Below are positions 53,461 through 62,430 of a DNA stretch of 64,000 bases, piece after piece (within the stretch, counting starts at the first letter, position 1; the number at the start of each line of letters is the position of its first letter). Under the pieces are notes generated by a model that was not told the origin of the DNA, did no database searches, and saw nothing but the letters and a program-made list of their open reading frames with translations. The DNA lies in NCBI RefSeq assembly GCF_017916255.1, contig NZ_CP072827.1, positions 4,117,501 through 4,181,500 on the forward strand. The letters are read 5' to 3'. This DNA comes from Streptomyces mobaraensis NBRC 13819 = DSM 40847 (GTDB lineage: Bacteria > Actinomycetota > Actinomycetes > Streptomycetales > Streptomycetaceae). A program made the position numbers and the translations under genes.

Positions 53461-54544
53461 CTCTCACGCTCACGCGCACGGCCATGACCACCCGCCCCAC
53501 GGCCGTCCGTCGCCCGGCCGAGTCCCGCTCGCCGACCGCGTCCGGCGAGCGCGGCACCGGGCCGCCCACGTCCTCGCCCCCCACCACCACGACGCCGCGG
53601 ACAAGGTCGACCCGGCGATGGAGGCGTCCCGCGAGGGGATGCGCACGCTGTGGTGGTCGCTGGCGGTCCTGGGCGTGACATCGCTGGTCCAGGGGGCGGT
53701 CGCGGCCGTGTCCGGGTCCGTGGCGCTGTTCGGCGACGCGGTCCACAACGGGGCCGACGCGCTGACCGCCGTCCCGCTGGGCATCGCCTTCCTCCTCGGG
53801 CGGCGGGCGGCGAACCGGCGCTACACCTACGGCTACGGCCGTGCCGAGGACCTGGCGGGCGTCGCGATCGTCCTCACCGTCGCCGCGTCGTCGGCGCTCG
53901 CCGCCTACCAGGCGGTCGAACGGCTGCTGAGTCCGCGGCCCCTCGACCATCCGTGGGCCGTGGCGGCGGCGGCCCTGGTGGGGTTCGCCGGCAACGAGGG
54001 CGTGGCCCGGTACCGCGTCCGCACCGGGCGGAGAATCGGTTCGGCGGCCCTGGTCGCCGACGGGCTGCACGCCCGGACCGACGGCTTCACCTCCCTGGCC
54101 GTCCTGTTCGGCGCCGCCGGCACCGCTCTCGGGTGGCCCGCGGCGGACCCGGTGGTCGGGCTGCTGATCACCGTCGCGATCCTCCTCGTCCTGCGGGACG
54201 CGGCCCGCGAGGTGTTCCGGCGGCTGATGGACTCCGTCGACCCGGAGCTGGTGGACGGCGCGACGCGCGCCCTCCGGGCGGTGGAAGGGGTGCGCGAGGT
54301 CGGGCAGGTGCGCATGCGGTGGGTCGGGCACGCCCTGCGCGCCGAGGTGGACATCGTCGTGGACGCCGAGCTGAGCGTGGTGCGGGCCCACGAGCGCGCG
54401 GTCGCGGCCGAGCACGCCCTCCTGCACGCCGTGCCCCGGCTGGTCGCCGCGACCGTGCACATCGACCACACCACCCCCGGCGCCGGGGCGGACGCCGCCG
54501 TCGCCGACCCGCACGCCGCCCTGGCCCACCACCTCACGGCGTAG
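53453..54544 (+). CDS. Cation diffusion facilitator (CDF) metal efflux protein
   Basis: A 363-aa transporter. The His-rich N-terminus (SHAHAHGHDHPPHG) likely binds metal. Helices start near 66, and FGDAVHNGADALT holds the first HxxxD-type metal site with DGLHARTDGFTSL as its partner (second HxxxD). The cytoplasmic C-terminal domain begins near 255 (MDSVDPELVDGATRALRAV). It should export Zn(II) or a similar divalent ion by proton antiport. ATG 53453 is inside a perfect palindrome. Confidence 0.9.
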   Translation: MARSHAHAHGHDHPPHGRPSPGRVPLADRVRRARHRAAHVLAPHHHDAADKVDPAMEASREGMRTLWWSLAVLGVTSLVQGAVAAVSGSVALFGDAVHNGADALTAVPLGIAFLLGRRAANRRYTYGYGRAEDLAGVAIVLTVAASSALAAYQAVERLLSPRPLDHPWAVAAAALVGFAGNEGVARYRVRTGRRIGSAALVADGLHARTDGFTSLAVLFGAAGTALGWPAADPVVGLLITVAILLVLRDAAREVFRRLMDSVDPELVDGATRALRAVEGVREVGQVRMRWVGHALRAEVDIVVDAELSVVRAHERAVAAEHALLHAVPRLVAATVHIDHTTPGAGADAAVADPHAALAHHLTA

Positions 54545-54761
54545 GGCCGCCGGCTCCGGTTCGGTTCCGGACGTGCCACGTGGCCGGGGCGCCCCCGGAG
54601 CGCCATTGGCGCTTGAGGCGCCGGTACGCCTCGGGGTGCCCATGGCGCGCTCGTGGCGCACCTCCGCACAACCCCTCCGGCGGGAGGGGAAGACGTGTGC
54701 GAGGGGAAGGTTCGTCACTAGAGGTTCACGTACCGTAATCGACCGATGATGGAGGACGGCC

Positions 54762-55106
54762 ATGGCCCTGATCCCTGTTCCCGGCTCGAAGCAGAGCCCG
54801 CGGCAAAGCCCGGCGCCAAGCCCGCGCCAGGAGTCGAGCCCGAGCCCGGGGCCGCGTGGCGCCCACCTCAGCGTGGTGGGCCCTCCCGCCGCCCTCGTGC
54901 CCGTGCGGGGCGGCGTCGCGGCCGGGCCCGACCGGGGGCCGTCCCGGGTCCGCCCGGGCCCGGCACGCCGGGCGAGCCCGCCCCCGAGGCCGGGCCCCGG
55001 GCCTCTTCCGTCCCCCGGAATCAGGCGCTCGGGCGCCCGCGTGCGACCGGTGGGGCGCGGTGTGACGATGGTGATCGGGGGTGTGTCCGGAGTGAGTTCA
55101 TGCTGA
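54762..55106 (+). CDS. Possible small Pro/Arg-rich protein
   Basis: A 114-aa frame that starts at an ATG with a good ribosome binding site (GGAGGAC, 6 nt) but encodes low-complexity Pro/Ser/Arg/Gly sequence with no known domain. A competing frame (54746-55132) is equally open because of the extreme GC content. The whole 54545-55128 gap otherwise shows no gene. AT-rich TCACTAGAGGTTCACGTACCGTAATCG around 54715-54740 may be the promoter. Confidence 0.3.
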   Translation: MALIPVPGSKQSPRQSPAPSPRQESSPSPGPRGAHLSVVGPPAALVPVRGGVAAGPDRGPSRVRPGPARRASPPPRPGPGPLPSPGIRRSGARVRPVGRGVTMVIGGVSGVSSC

Positions 55107-55128
55107 GCGGCTGGAAGAGGGTGCTCCC

Positions 55129-55401
55129 ATGACCGGCATGAAGAGCTGGAACGTACAGATCAGCATCAAGGAGAACGCCGAGACGGTGAACGCGGAGGCG
55201 CGGCTGAGCGGAGCCGCCGCCGGCACGATGGTCGGCGAGGGGGTGGCCCGCTGCAACCCCGCCGACGAGAACGTGCCGGAAATCGGTGACGAGCTCGCCG
55301 TGGCCCGCGCCATGTCGTCGCTGTCCCACCAGTTGCTGAACACGGCGGCCACGGACATCGAACGCCACACCCACAAGCCGGTCCGGGGGCTCGGCGTCTG
55401 A
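55129..55401 (+). CDS. DUF1876 domain protein
   Basis: A 90-aa protein made of one DUF1876 domain: MKSWNVQISIKE, AEARL, VGEGVARCNPADENVPEIGDELA and the C-terminal ATDIERHTH. The function of the family is not known. It has a close relative at 55554-55826, so the two form a tandem duplication. GTGCTCCC precedes the ATG, and the ribosome binding site is GAGGGTG about 6-8 nt upstream. Confidence 0.85.
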   Translation: MTGMKSWNVQISIKENAETVNAEARLSGAAAGTMVGEGVARCNPADENVPEIGDELAVARAMSSLSHQLLNTAATDIERHTHKPVRGLGV

Positions 55402-55553
55402 AGGCCGGTGCCGCGAACGGGCGCCGCACCACCGGAGTGCCGCGGATCCCGGCGTGCGGGGGCCACGGCCGCGTGCCAGTCTGACGACTCGGGGCGGGCA
55501 GGGGAGGGACACGGGAGGGGGCACGCAGGAGCAGGCGGCAGAAAGGCCGGCGC

Positions 55554-55826
55554 ATGAGTGGCACCAAGTCCTGGACCGTGAACATCAGCATCAGCGAGCA
55601 CGACCACGTCGTCACCGCCGAGGCCCGCCTCTCCGGCAAGCCCCCGGGCCCGATGGTCGGCGAGGGCACGGCCCGCTGCCATCCCGCGGACGAGAACGTG
55701 CCCGACATCGGCGACGAGCTGGCCGCCTCCCGGGCCCTGCACGTACTGGCGGACCAGCTGCTCGACATCGCCGTCAAGGACATCGAGCGGCACACACACG
55801 AACGCGTACGGGGAATCGAACCCTGA
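55554..55826 (+). CDS. DUF1876 domain protein (paralog)
   Basis: A 90-aa protein, the same length as the gene at 55129 and alignable without gaps: TKSWTVNISISE, AEARLSGKPPGPMVGEGTARCHPADENVPDIGDELA, DIERHTHE. Divergence is spread evenly, which points to an old duplication with both copies kept. AAAGG lies just upstream of the ATG. Confidence 0.85.
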   Translation: MSGTKSWTVNISISEHDHVVTAEARLSGKPPGPMVGEGTARCHPADENVPDIGDELAASRALHVLADQLLDIAVKDIERHTHERVRGIEP

Positions 55827-56088
55827 CCGCTGTTCTCCCGCCGAGGGCGCGCACCGCGCCTCCTTCCGCGCGCCCCCGCCCCACCCCCGCGAGGCTTCGG
55901 CGAGGGGTCACCTACTTGGGTGAACAGCTCTGGTGCGTTCGACAGAGACCTGTTTCATTTACACGGGTAAGTCCACAAATCGAGTGAATCATCCGGGTAT
56001 AGGTGTGGCGTGCTTGCCCCTGCGGAATCGGTCTGTAGATATCGGCGCGCCGCCAAGGCCGTGCCCTTGGGTATGGGGAGTGCTTCGC

Positions 56089-57297
56089 ATGACCACTGAG
56101 GAATCCGAACGGACGTGTCCCTTCCGTCACGATGAAGCGCTGGAACCTGACCCGTTCATGGAGCGGATGCGGACCGAGGCCCCGGTCGCCAAGGTCCGCA
56201 TGCCGTACGGCGAGGGTGAGTGCTGGCTGGTGACGCGGTACGAGGACGTTCGTACGGTCACCCAGGACCGTCGCTTCAGCCGGGCCGCGCTGATCGGGAA
56301 GGACTTTCCGCGCATCACACCGGCGCCGATCGCCCAGTCGGAGGCGATCAACCTGATGGACCCGCCGGCGCTGAGCAGGCTGCGCCGCCTGGTGACCACC
56401 GGGTTCAGCAACAAGCAGGTGGAGGAGCTGCGGCCGAAGACGCAGCAACTCGTCGACAAGCTGCTGGACGCCATGGAGGACGAGGGCTCACCCGCCGACG
56501 TCGCCCACCACCTGGCGGGGAAGCTGCCGCTGATGACCATCTGCGAGCTGCTGGCCGTCCCCATGGAGGACCGGCCGCAGCTGCGCGCCTGGGCCATGGC
56601 CATGATGTCCATGAAGCCCGCGGACAAGGAGGCGGCGGCCGAGGCCAAGGCCGGCCTCCGGCGGTACTTCGCCGGCCTGACGGCCGAGCGGCGCCGCAAC
56701 CCCGGCAGCGACCTGCTGAGTTCGCTGGCCACGGCGCGGGTGGGCGACGAGATGCTGGACGAGAAGGAGCTCGCCGTCATGGGCATGCTCCTGCTGGTCA
56801 CCGGCCACGACACCAGCACCTACGAGATCTGCAACATCATCTACACGCTCCTGACCCACCCGAAGCACCTCGCACAGCTCCGGGAGCGGCCCGAGATCAT
56901 GCCGCGGGCCCTGGAGGAGCTGCTGCGGTACATCCCGTTCCGCCAGGGCGTCGGCATCCCCCGGGTGGCACTGGAGGACGTCACGTTCAACGGCGTGACG
57001 ATCCCGGCCGGGGACGTCGTGCACGTCTCGTACCTGTGCGCCAACCGCGACGAATCGGTCTACGAACGCGCGGACGAGCTGGACTTCGACCGTGAGGACC
57101 CGGTGCCGCACATGACCTTCGGCCACGGCTCCCACCACTGCCTCGGAGCCCACCTGGCCCGGATGGAGCTCCAGATCGCCATCGGCACGCTCATCAACCG
57201 TTTCCCCGAACTGCGCTTGGCCGTACCGGCGGAGGAGGTGCAGTGGAACACCGTGTCGATCTGGCGTTATCCGCTCACCCTGCCGGTCGCCTGGTGA
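56089..57297 (+). CDS. Cytochrome P450, CYP158-like (flaviolin-coupling type)
   Basis: A 402-aa P450. The I-helix is LLLVTGHDTSTYE, the ExxR is in LEELLRY and the heme loop is FGHGSHHCLGAHLARMEL. ATG 56089 has GGGGAG 8 nt upstream. It is followed 11 bp later by rppA. The pair P450-rppA is the arrangement of CYP158A2 and RppA in S. coelicolor, where the P450 couples flaviolin oxidatively into pigment. That role is inferred from length and neighbour. Confidence 0.85.
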   Translation: MTTEESERTCPFRHDEALEPDPFMERMRTEAPVAKVRMPYGEGECWLVTRYEDVRTVTQDRRFSRAALIGKDFPRITPAPIAQSEAINLMDPPALSRLRRLVTTGFSNKQVEELRPKTQQLVDKLLDAMEDEGSPADVAHHLAGKLPLMTICELLAVPMEDRPQLRAWAMAMMSMKPADKEAAAEAKAGLRRYFAGLTAERRRNPGSDLLSSLATARVGDEMLDEKELAVMGMLLLVTGHDTSTYEICNIIYTLLTHPKHLAQLRERPEIMPRALEELLRYIPFRQGVGIPRVALEDVTFNGVTIPAGDVVHVSYLCANRDESVYERADELDFDREDPVPHMTFGHGSHHCLGAHLARMELQIAIGTLINRFPELRLAVPAEEVQWNTVSIWRYPLTLPVAW

Positions 57298-57308
57298 GGA
57301 GGCCGACC

Positions 57309-58427
57309 ATGGCGACTCTGTGCAGACCGGCCATCGCCGTCCCCGAGCACATCATCACCAGGGAAGAGACCCTGGAACTGGCGCGCACCCTGCACGCGGA
57401 CCACCCGCAGCTGGAGCTGGCGCTGCGGCTCATCGGCAACACCGGGGTCCAGACCCGGCACCTGGTGCAGCCGATCGAGGCCACCCTCAAGCATCCGGGC
57501 TTCACCGCCCGGAACAACCTCTACGAGGCGGAGGCCAAGGCGCGGGTGCCCGATGTGGTGAACCGGGCGCTGGAGCACGCGGAACTGACCGTCCGGGACA
57601 TCGACATGATCGTGTACGTGTCCTGTACGGGCTTCATGATGCCCTCGATGACCGCGTGGCTCATCAACACCATGGGTTTCAGGAGCGAGACCCGCCAACT
57701 GCCCATCGCCCAGCTCGGATGCGCGGCGGGAGGGGCGGCGGTCAACCGCGCCCATGACTTCTGCAGCGCCTACCCCGGGTCCAATGTGCTCATCGTGGCG
57801 TGTGAGTTCTGCTCCCTGCTCTACCAGCCCACCGACCTCGGAGTCGGCAACCTGCTCTCCAACGGCCTGTTCGGCGACGCCATCGCCTCCGCCGTGGTCC
57901 GCGGGGACGGCGGTACGGGAGTGAAGCTCGAGCGCAACGGTTCGCACTTGGTGCCGGACACCGAGGAGTGGATCTCCTACGGGGTGAAGGACACCGGGTT
58001 CCACTTCATCCTGGACAAACGGGTGCCGGGCACGATGGCCATGCTGGCCCCGGCGATGCGGGAGATGGCCGAACCGTACGAGTGGGACGTCTCCGAGCTG
58101 GACTTCTACATCGTGCACGCGGGCGGTCCCCGCATCCTCGACGACCTCGGCAAGTACCTGCGGCTGGAGCAGTCGATGTTCCGCTACAGCCGGCAGACGC
58201 TGGTCGAGCGGGGAAACATCGCCAGCGCGGTCGTCTTCGACGCGCTGGAACGGCTGTTCCAGGACGGCGGCGCCGAGCACGCGGCGCGCGGTGTGATCGC
58301 CGGCTTCGGGCCGGGCATCACCGCCGAGATCGCCCTGGGCACCTGGTCGGGCGCGGTCACCGGCAACGGCCACCGCGCCCGCAAGACGTCCGCCGACCGG
58401 AACTCTTCCGTGACACTGCCGGCCTGA
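57309..58427 (+). CDS. rppA: Type III polyketide synthase, 1,3,6,8-tetrahydroxynaphthalene synthase (RppA)
   Basis: A 372-aa chalcone-synthase-like enzyme, the standard RppA length. Catalytic Cys138 (LGCAAGG), His270 (FYIVHAGGP) and Asn303 (ERGNIASA) are all in place, and Cys106 (VSCTGF), typical of RppA, is present. It condenses five malonyl-CoA into tetrahydroxynaphthalene, which oxidises to flaviolin and feeds pigment formation. ATG 57309 follows GAGGAGG. It is co-transcribed with the upstream P450. Confidence 0.93.
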   Translation: MATLCRPAIAVPEHIITREETLELARTLHADHPQLELALRLIGNTGVQTRHLVQPIEATLKHPGFTARNNLYEAEAKARVPDVVNRALEHAELTVRDIDMIVYVSCTGFMMPSMTAWLINTMGFRSETRQLPIAQLGCAAGGAAVNRAHDFCSAYPGSNVLIVACEFCSLLYQPTDLGVGNLLSNGLFGDAIASAVVRGDGGTGVKLERNGSHLVPDTEEWISYGVKDTGFHFILDKRVPGTMAMLAPAMREMAEPYEWDVSELDFYIVHAGGPRILDDLGKYLRLEQSMFRYSRQTLVERGNIASAVVFDALERLFQDGGAEHAARGVIAGFGPGITAEIALGTWSGAVTGNGHRARKTSADRNSSVTLPA

Positions 58428-58491
58428 GCGGACGCGGGAGCGCGGGTCACCTTCCCTCTCGGTGCCCCGCGCTCCTCGCTGTGCCGACGGC

Positions 58492-58947
58492 TCAGAGGTC
58501 GAACTCGGAGGGCGCGATGCCCACGGCGAAGCACGCCTCGCGCACGACGGCCTGCTCCTCCTTGTCGAAGTCGCCGTCCGCGCCGCCGATGACGATGCCG
58601 ATCTGGATGACGGCACGCGCCTCGGTGGGCTTCTTCTGGACCTTGCCGATGGTCTGGAGCAGGCTCACCTTGCCGAAGTCGAAGTCGGCGGCCAGCTTCT
58701 GGCAGTAGTCCGTGAACTTCGCGTGCAGGTCGTCCGCGGGGAAGTTCTGCAGCACCTCGTTGGTGGCGATCAGCGAGGCGACGCGCTGCCGCTCCGAGGC
58801 GTCCACCGAACCGTCGGCCGCCGCCACCAGCGCGCACATCGCCATGCTCGCGTCGCGGAACGCACCGCTCTTGAGGTCGTTCTTCTTCGCGACCAGCTGG
58901 CCCTGCATCGTCGTGGCCGATTCCTTGAGCCGGTCCCAGAGCGCCAT
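58492..58947 (-). CDS. TerB-family tellurite resistance protein
   Basis: A 151-aa helical protein. ALWDRLKESATTMQ opens the chain. Two acidic repeats, AAADGSVDASER and GGADGDFDKEEQ, are the metal-binding motifs of the TerB fold. TerB proteins belong to tellurium/stress-associated systems at the membrane. No other ter gene is nearby. It faces rppA tail to tail. Confidence 0.85.
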   Translation of the reverse strand: MALWDRLKESATTMQGQLVAKKNDLKSGAFRDASMAMCALVAAADGSVDASERQRVASLIATNEVLQNFPADDLHAKFTDYCQKLAADFDFGKVSLLQTIGKVQKKPTEARAVIQIGIVIGGADGDFDKEEQAVVREACFAVGIAPSEFDL

Positions 58948-59103
58948 GTGCGTTTCTCTCCTTGTGAAAACGGGGGTAGCACTGGCAGAACTGACCGGAA
59001 GGCAGAGAAGTTCCCCCCGGGACGACGCGTCCCCGCCGTGGCGCCCTCGGCGCCCTCGGCGCCCTCGACGGGCCCCGTCACCCCTTGCGCGGACCGCCGG
59101 CCG

Positions 59104-60138
59104 TCACCCCGCCGCCAGCGGATCCAGCACCATCGGCTTGACCTTCCCCTCCATCATCGCCCCCAGCCCCAGCACCGAGCAGTGGTCCGGGTTGGCCGCG
59201 ATGTGCACGGTCATGCCCGTCGCGTCCTCGATCATCGTGTCGAGCCCCGGCATCAGCGCGCTGCCGCCGGCCAGCATCACCCCGCGCGTCCCCAGGTCCG
59301 CGACCAGGTCCGGTGGGCAGTCCCGCAGGACGCGCCCTATGGCGTCCAGCACGACGGTGAGCGGTGTGCGCACCGCCTCGCGCACATGCGCCGTGCTCAC
59401 CAGGACGGTACGGGACAGACCCGTCGCCACGTCCCGGCCGCGGACCTCCGTCTCGGTGCCGCCGCCCAGCCGGTCCGCGCGGAGCGCCATGTGCAGGGGG
59501 TACAGGCCCTGGGTCGGCAGCATCAACTGGTGCTCGCCGCGCAGGTGCTGGACGATCGCGTAGTCGATGGCGTCCCCGCCGACCTGCACCTTCTCGGCCG
59601 CCACGATGGAGCCGAGGGAGAGCACGGCCACCTGGGTCGAGGCCGCGCCGCAGACGATGATCATCGTGGCCTCGGGCAGCTCGACCGGCAGTCCGCAGCC
59701 GACGGCCGCCGCGACCAGCGTGTCCACCAGCTCGACCCGGCGGGCCCCGAGGCCGGTCAGCGTCTCGATGGCCGCGCGCTGCGCGATCGGCTCGGCGTCG
59801 TGCGGCAGGCAGACCGCGGCCCGCAGCAGCGGCCTGCGCCGCCAGGCGCGCCGGAGCTTGTCGCTGATCAGGTGGCGCAGCATGCGCTGGGCCATGTCGA
59901 TGTCCACGACCGTGCCGCCGGAGACCGGGCGGACGACGCGGATGTGGGCCGGCGTCCGCCCGGCCATGCCCTCGGCGAGGGCCCCGACGGCGATGAGCGA
60001 GCCCGTCCTGGTGTTGACCGCGGCGATGCTCGGCTCGTCGACGATCAGGCCGGTGTCGCGGGCGTAGACGCGCGTGCGGGACGCGCCGAGGTCGACGGCG
60101 ATGGTGCAGCGGCTCAGCTGGGCGAGGCTGAGGGTCAT
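59104..60138 (-). CDS. MreB/Mbl-like actin homolog
   Basis: A 344-aa protein of the MreB family. VDLGASRTRVYARD is phosphate-1, the segment around MIIVCGAASTQVAVLSLG is phosphate-2, and GVMLAGGSALMPGLD is the adenosine loop. It is divergent from canonical MreB and close to the extra Mbl-type paralogs of Streptomyces, which help spore wall integrity. ATG 60138 follows an in-frame GTG 60141; GGGGAG lies upstream. No mreC/mreD genes are next to it. Confidence 0.82.
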   Translation of the reverse strand: MTLSLAQLSRCTIAVDLGASRTRVYARDTGLIVDEPSIAAVNTRTGSLIAVGALAEGMAGRTPAHIRVVRPVSGGTVVDIDMAQRMLRHLISDKLRRAWRRRPLLRAAVCLPHDAEPIAQRAAIETLTGLGARRVELVDTLVAAAVGCGLPVELPEATMIIVCGAASTQVAVLSLGSIVAAEKVQVGGDAIDYAIVQHLRGEHQLMLPTQGLYPLHMALRADRLGGGTETEVRGRDVATGLSRTVLVSTAHVREAVRTPLTVVLDAIGRVLRDCPPDLVADLGTRGVMLAGGSALMPGLDTMIEDATGMTVHIAANPDHCSVLGLGAMMEGKVKPMVLDPLAAG

Positions 60139-60276
60139 CACGGGCTCATCTCCCCGGCGGCGGTGCGGTGGCGCGGGACCGCCGAACGGCGGCCCTCACG
60201 GCCCATCGTGCGGTGTGGCACGGCGCGTCGCCCGCCGGAGTGCGCCACTCGGAGGAGCGGCCCCGCCGCGGGCGGG

Positions 60277-60334
60277 CGCACCGGGGCACACGGAGGTGAA
60301 CACCCCCGTCGCCCACCTCCGCGGCCCCGGTGCG
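60277..60334. repeat. Two-step stem-loop in the mreB-like / UBP gene gap
   Basis: An 11-bp stem (60277-60287 with 60324-60334) and an inner 8-bp stem (60291-60298 with 60314-60321) with a 15-nt loop lie in the 329-bp gap between divergent genes. The rest of the gap shows no gene. It could lie in the 5' leader of either transcript. Confidence 0.6.
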
Positions 60335-60467
60335 AAGAAGTCTGCCAGGGGGGTCTGACAACGCGTCCGACCTGCGGTTCCAGTAGGGCAGGGCGGTTTC
60401 GGGCCGGATCGTGGCCGAGGCGCCGTTCCGGCGCGCGCCCGGCCCCCGTCCGTCCTACGCTCGGAGC

Positions 60468-60812
60468 ATGAGCGCGTCGAAGAAGGAACCGGGGGGTCCG
60501 ACGGCGTGGCAGGTCGCCGCCGACGTCGAGGGCCGCCCCGCGGACCGCACCTGCGGCCACCTGGCGCAGATCCGCCCGGTGACCCCCAACACCCCGGAAG
60601 GCTGCGAGGAGTGCCTGCGCATCGGGAGTACCTGGGTGCACCTGCGCGAGTGCCTCGTCTGCGGGCACGTGGGCTGCTGCGACAGCTCGCCGCACCGGCA
60701 CGCGAGCGCGCACGCGCACGGCACGCCCGGTCACGACCTCGCGCGCTCCATCGAGCCGGGTGAGGACTGGGCCTGGTGCTACGCGGACGAGCTGCTGCTC
60801 CTCCCGTCGTAG
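60468..60812 (+). CDS. UBP-type zinc finger protein
   Basis: A 114-aa protein with a zinc finger related to that of ubiquitin-specific proteases: TCGHL, EGCEECLRIG, CLVCGHVGCCDSSPHRHASAHAHGTPGHDL. Cys and His are spaced as in bacterial stand-alone ZnF-UBP proteins, whose function is not settled. ATG 60468 has GGAG only one base away. TACGCT at 60456-60461 would be a -10 for a leaderless transcript. Confidence 0.83.
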   Translation: MSASKKEPGGPTAWQVAADVEGRPADRTCGHLAQIRPVTPNTPEGCEECLRIGSTWVHLRECLVCGHVGCCDSSPHRHASAHAHGTPGHDLARSIEPGEDWAWCYADELLLLPS

Positions 60813-60909
60813 CTGACGGCTTTGTAGAGGGCGCGTCGGCACAGGCAGCGAACGACGGCCAGGTCGCGGAGTACGGACCGTCCTCGGGGCCCCCGCACCT
60901 CATCGTTAA

Positions 60910-60924
60910 TGAAAACCATTTCCA
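60910..60924 (-). promoter_or_regulatory. Candidate Zur-like box
   Basis: On the minus strand the 15-mer TGGAAATGGTTTTCA differs at two positions from the Streptomyces Zur consensus TGAAAATGATTTTCA. It is an isolated AT-rich patch between a zinc finger gene and an imine-reductase-like gene (61067). A 46-codon minus-strand frame (60779-60919) begins within it but is not supported by homology. Confidence 0.4.
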
Positions 60925-61066
60925 CATGCTACCCCTGGCCATGCCCGTCCCGGATGGGTGCGTACCGGACAAATGGCCGAGAGGTGCCATTGTGGGCGGA
61001 ACGCTCCGTCTTCGACAATCGGTACGCGGCGGACGCTCGGGCGGGTCCGCCGGGGACGGGGGCGGC

Positions 61067-61951
61067 ATGGACACCGAGGTGAGCGTCATCGGCCTGGGGG
61101 CCCTGGGGTCCGCACTGGCCGGCGCGTTCCTGGCGGCGGGTCACTCGACGGCGGTCTGGAACCGGACGCGTGCCAAGGCGCTGCCGCTCGTCGCGCGGGG
61201 CGCGGTGGAGGCCGCGTCGCCCGAAGCGGCCGTCGGCGCCGGGCCGCTGGTCGTCGTCTGCCTGCCCACGTACGACGTCGTGCGTGAGGTGCTGTCGCCG
61301 TGTGCCGCCGGGCTCGTGGGCCGGACGCTGGTCAACCTCACCTCCGGCTCGCCGGCGCACGCGCGCGACGCCGCCGGCCGGGCGCGCGAGCTGGGCGTCC
61401 GCTACCTCGACGGCGCCGCCCTGGCCGCGCCGTCCTGGGTGGGCCGGCCGGACTCCCTCCAGCTCTACGGCGGGCCGCGCCCGGTCTTCGAGGCGCACCG
61501 CGGCGTGCTGGCCGCCCTCGGCGACCCGGTGTACCTGGGCGACGACCCGGCCCTGCCCGCCGTCCACGACATCGCGCTGCTCGGCCTGCTGTGGTCCGCG
61601 CTCACCGGCTGGCTGCACGGCGTGGCGCTCACGGGCGCGGACGGGCCGGGCGGCGGGGTGTCCGCGACGGCCTACACGGCGGTCGTCGGCCGCTGGATGC
61701 CGACCGTCGGCCGGCTGATGGGCGAGTACGCCCGGCAGGTCGACGCGGGCGCCTACCCGGCCGGGGGGTTCCCGCTGGACCAGCACCTGATGCTGATGGG
61801 GCTGCTGGAGCACGCCGGGGAGCTGCGAGGGGTGGAATCCGGTCTTCCGCAGGCGTTCCTCGGGCTGGCCGGGCGCGCGGTGGAGGACGGGCACGGCGCC
61901 GACGGATACGCCCGCCTCATCGAGTACGTCCGGGGGCGCGCCGGCCGTTGA
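61067..61951 (+). CDS. NAD(P)-dependent oxidoreductase, imine-reductase/3-hydroxyisobutyrate dehydrogenase-like
   Basis: A 294-aa two-domain dehydrogenase. VIGLGALGSALAGAFLAAGHSTAVWNRT is the NADP-binding start with the Asn-Arg-Thr pattern of imine reductases, VVVCLPTYD follows, and YLDGAALAAPSWVG is the substrate segment. An all-helical C-terminal domain is present. Length fits the imine reductase family (about 290-300 aa). ATG 61067 is chosen at the family start. It reduces a C=N or C=O substrate with NADPH. The physiological substrate is unknown. Confidence 0.8.
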   Translation: MDTEVSVIGLGALGSALAGAFLAAGHSTAVWNRTRAKALPLVARGAVEAASPEAAVGAGPLVVVCLPTYDVVREVLSPCAAGLVGRTLVNLTSGSPAHARDAAGRARELGVRYLDGAALAAPSWVGRPDSLQLYGGPRPVFEAHRGVLAALGDPVYLGDDPALPAVHDIALLGLLWSALTGWLHGVALTGADGPGGGVSATAYTAVVGRWMPTVGRLMGEYARQVDAGAYPAGGFPLDQHLMLMGLLEHAGELRGVESGLPQAFLGLAGRAVEDGHGADGYARLIEYVRGRAGR

Positions 61952-62430
61952 CGGCCGCGGGTCGCCCTGACCCCCGTCGGCGCGTACGGGTGTCGGCCCG
62001 GGCACCCTTCCGGTCCACGAGCCCGGCTCCTCCCGAACCCCCCTTCCGGAAAAGGCCGTTCCGTACCCCTCGAATACGGCCGGGAAGAGGACGGAACGTG
62101 GTCGCGATACGGAAGTGACGCGCGGCGACGCGAAAGGGGCGGGCCGGAGGGGGAGGCGCCGGAAAGGGCCGGCCGCCGGATGAATCACGCGCCGCGGCGT
62201 TCCGCGCGCTATCCGGAGGATTTGCGTCAATGACCGCCGCGACAGCGGCAATTGTCCCGGGCAAGCGGAAATGGGCAGCGGAAATCGGCCTCGCGACGTA
62301 GTGGTGGCGCCACCCTCAGTGCACGTGCATCTGCTCGTGCCGGGGAATGTGAACCGCGGCTATGATCCGAAGAAGTTGCCATCCCCGTAAACGAATGGGG
62401 ATGCCCCCTGCGGCGATCCGGGAGACTCCA
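61952..62430. other. Intergenic region without a recognised gene
   Basis: 479 bp upstream of the DUF397 gene. No open frame with credible features is present. It contains the palindrome TGCACGTGCA (62320-62329), related to boxes near 63201-63271, and an AT-richer stretch near 62380 that may be the promoter. Confidence 0.45.
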
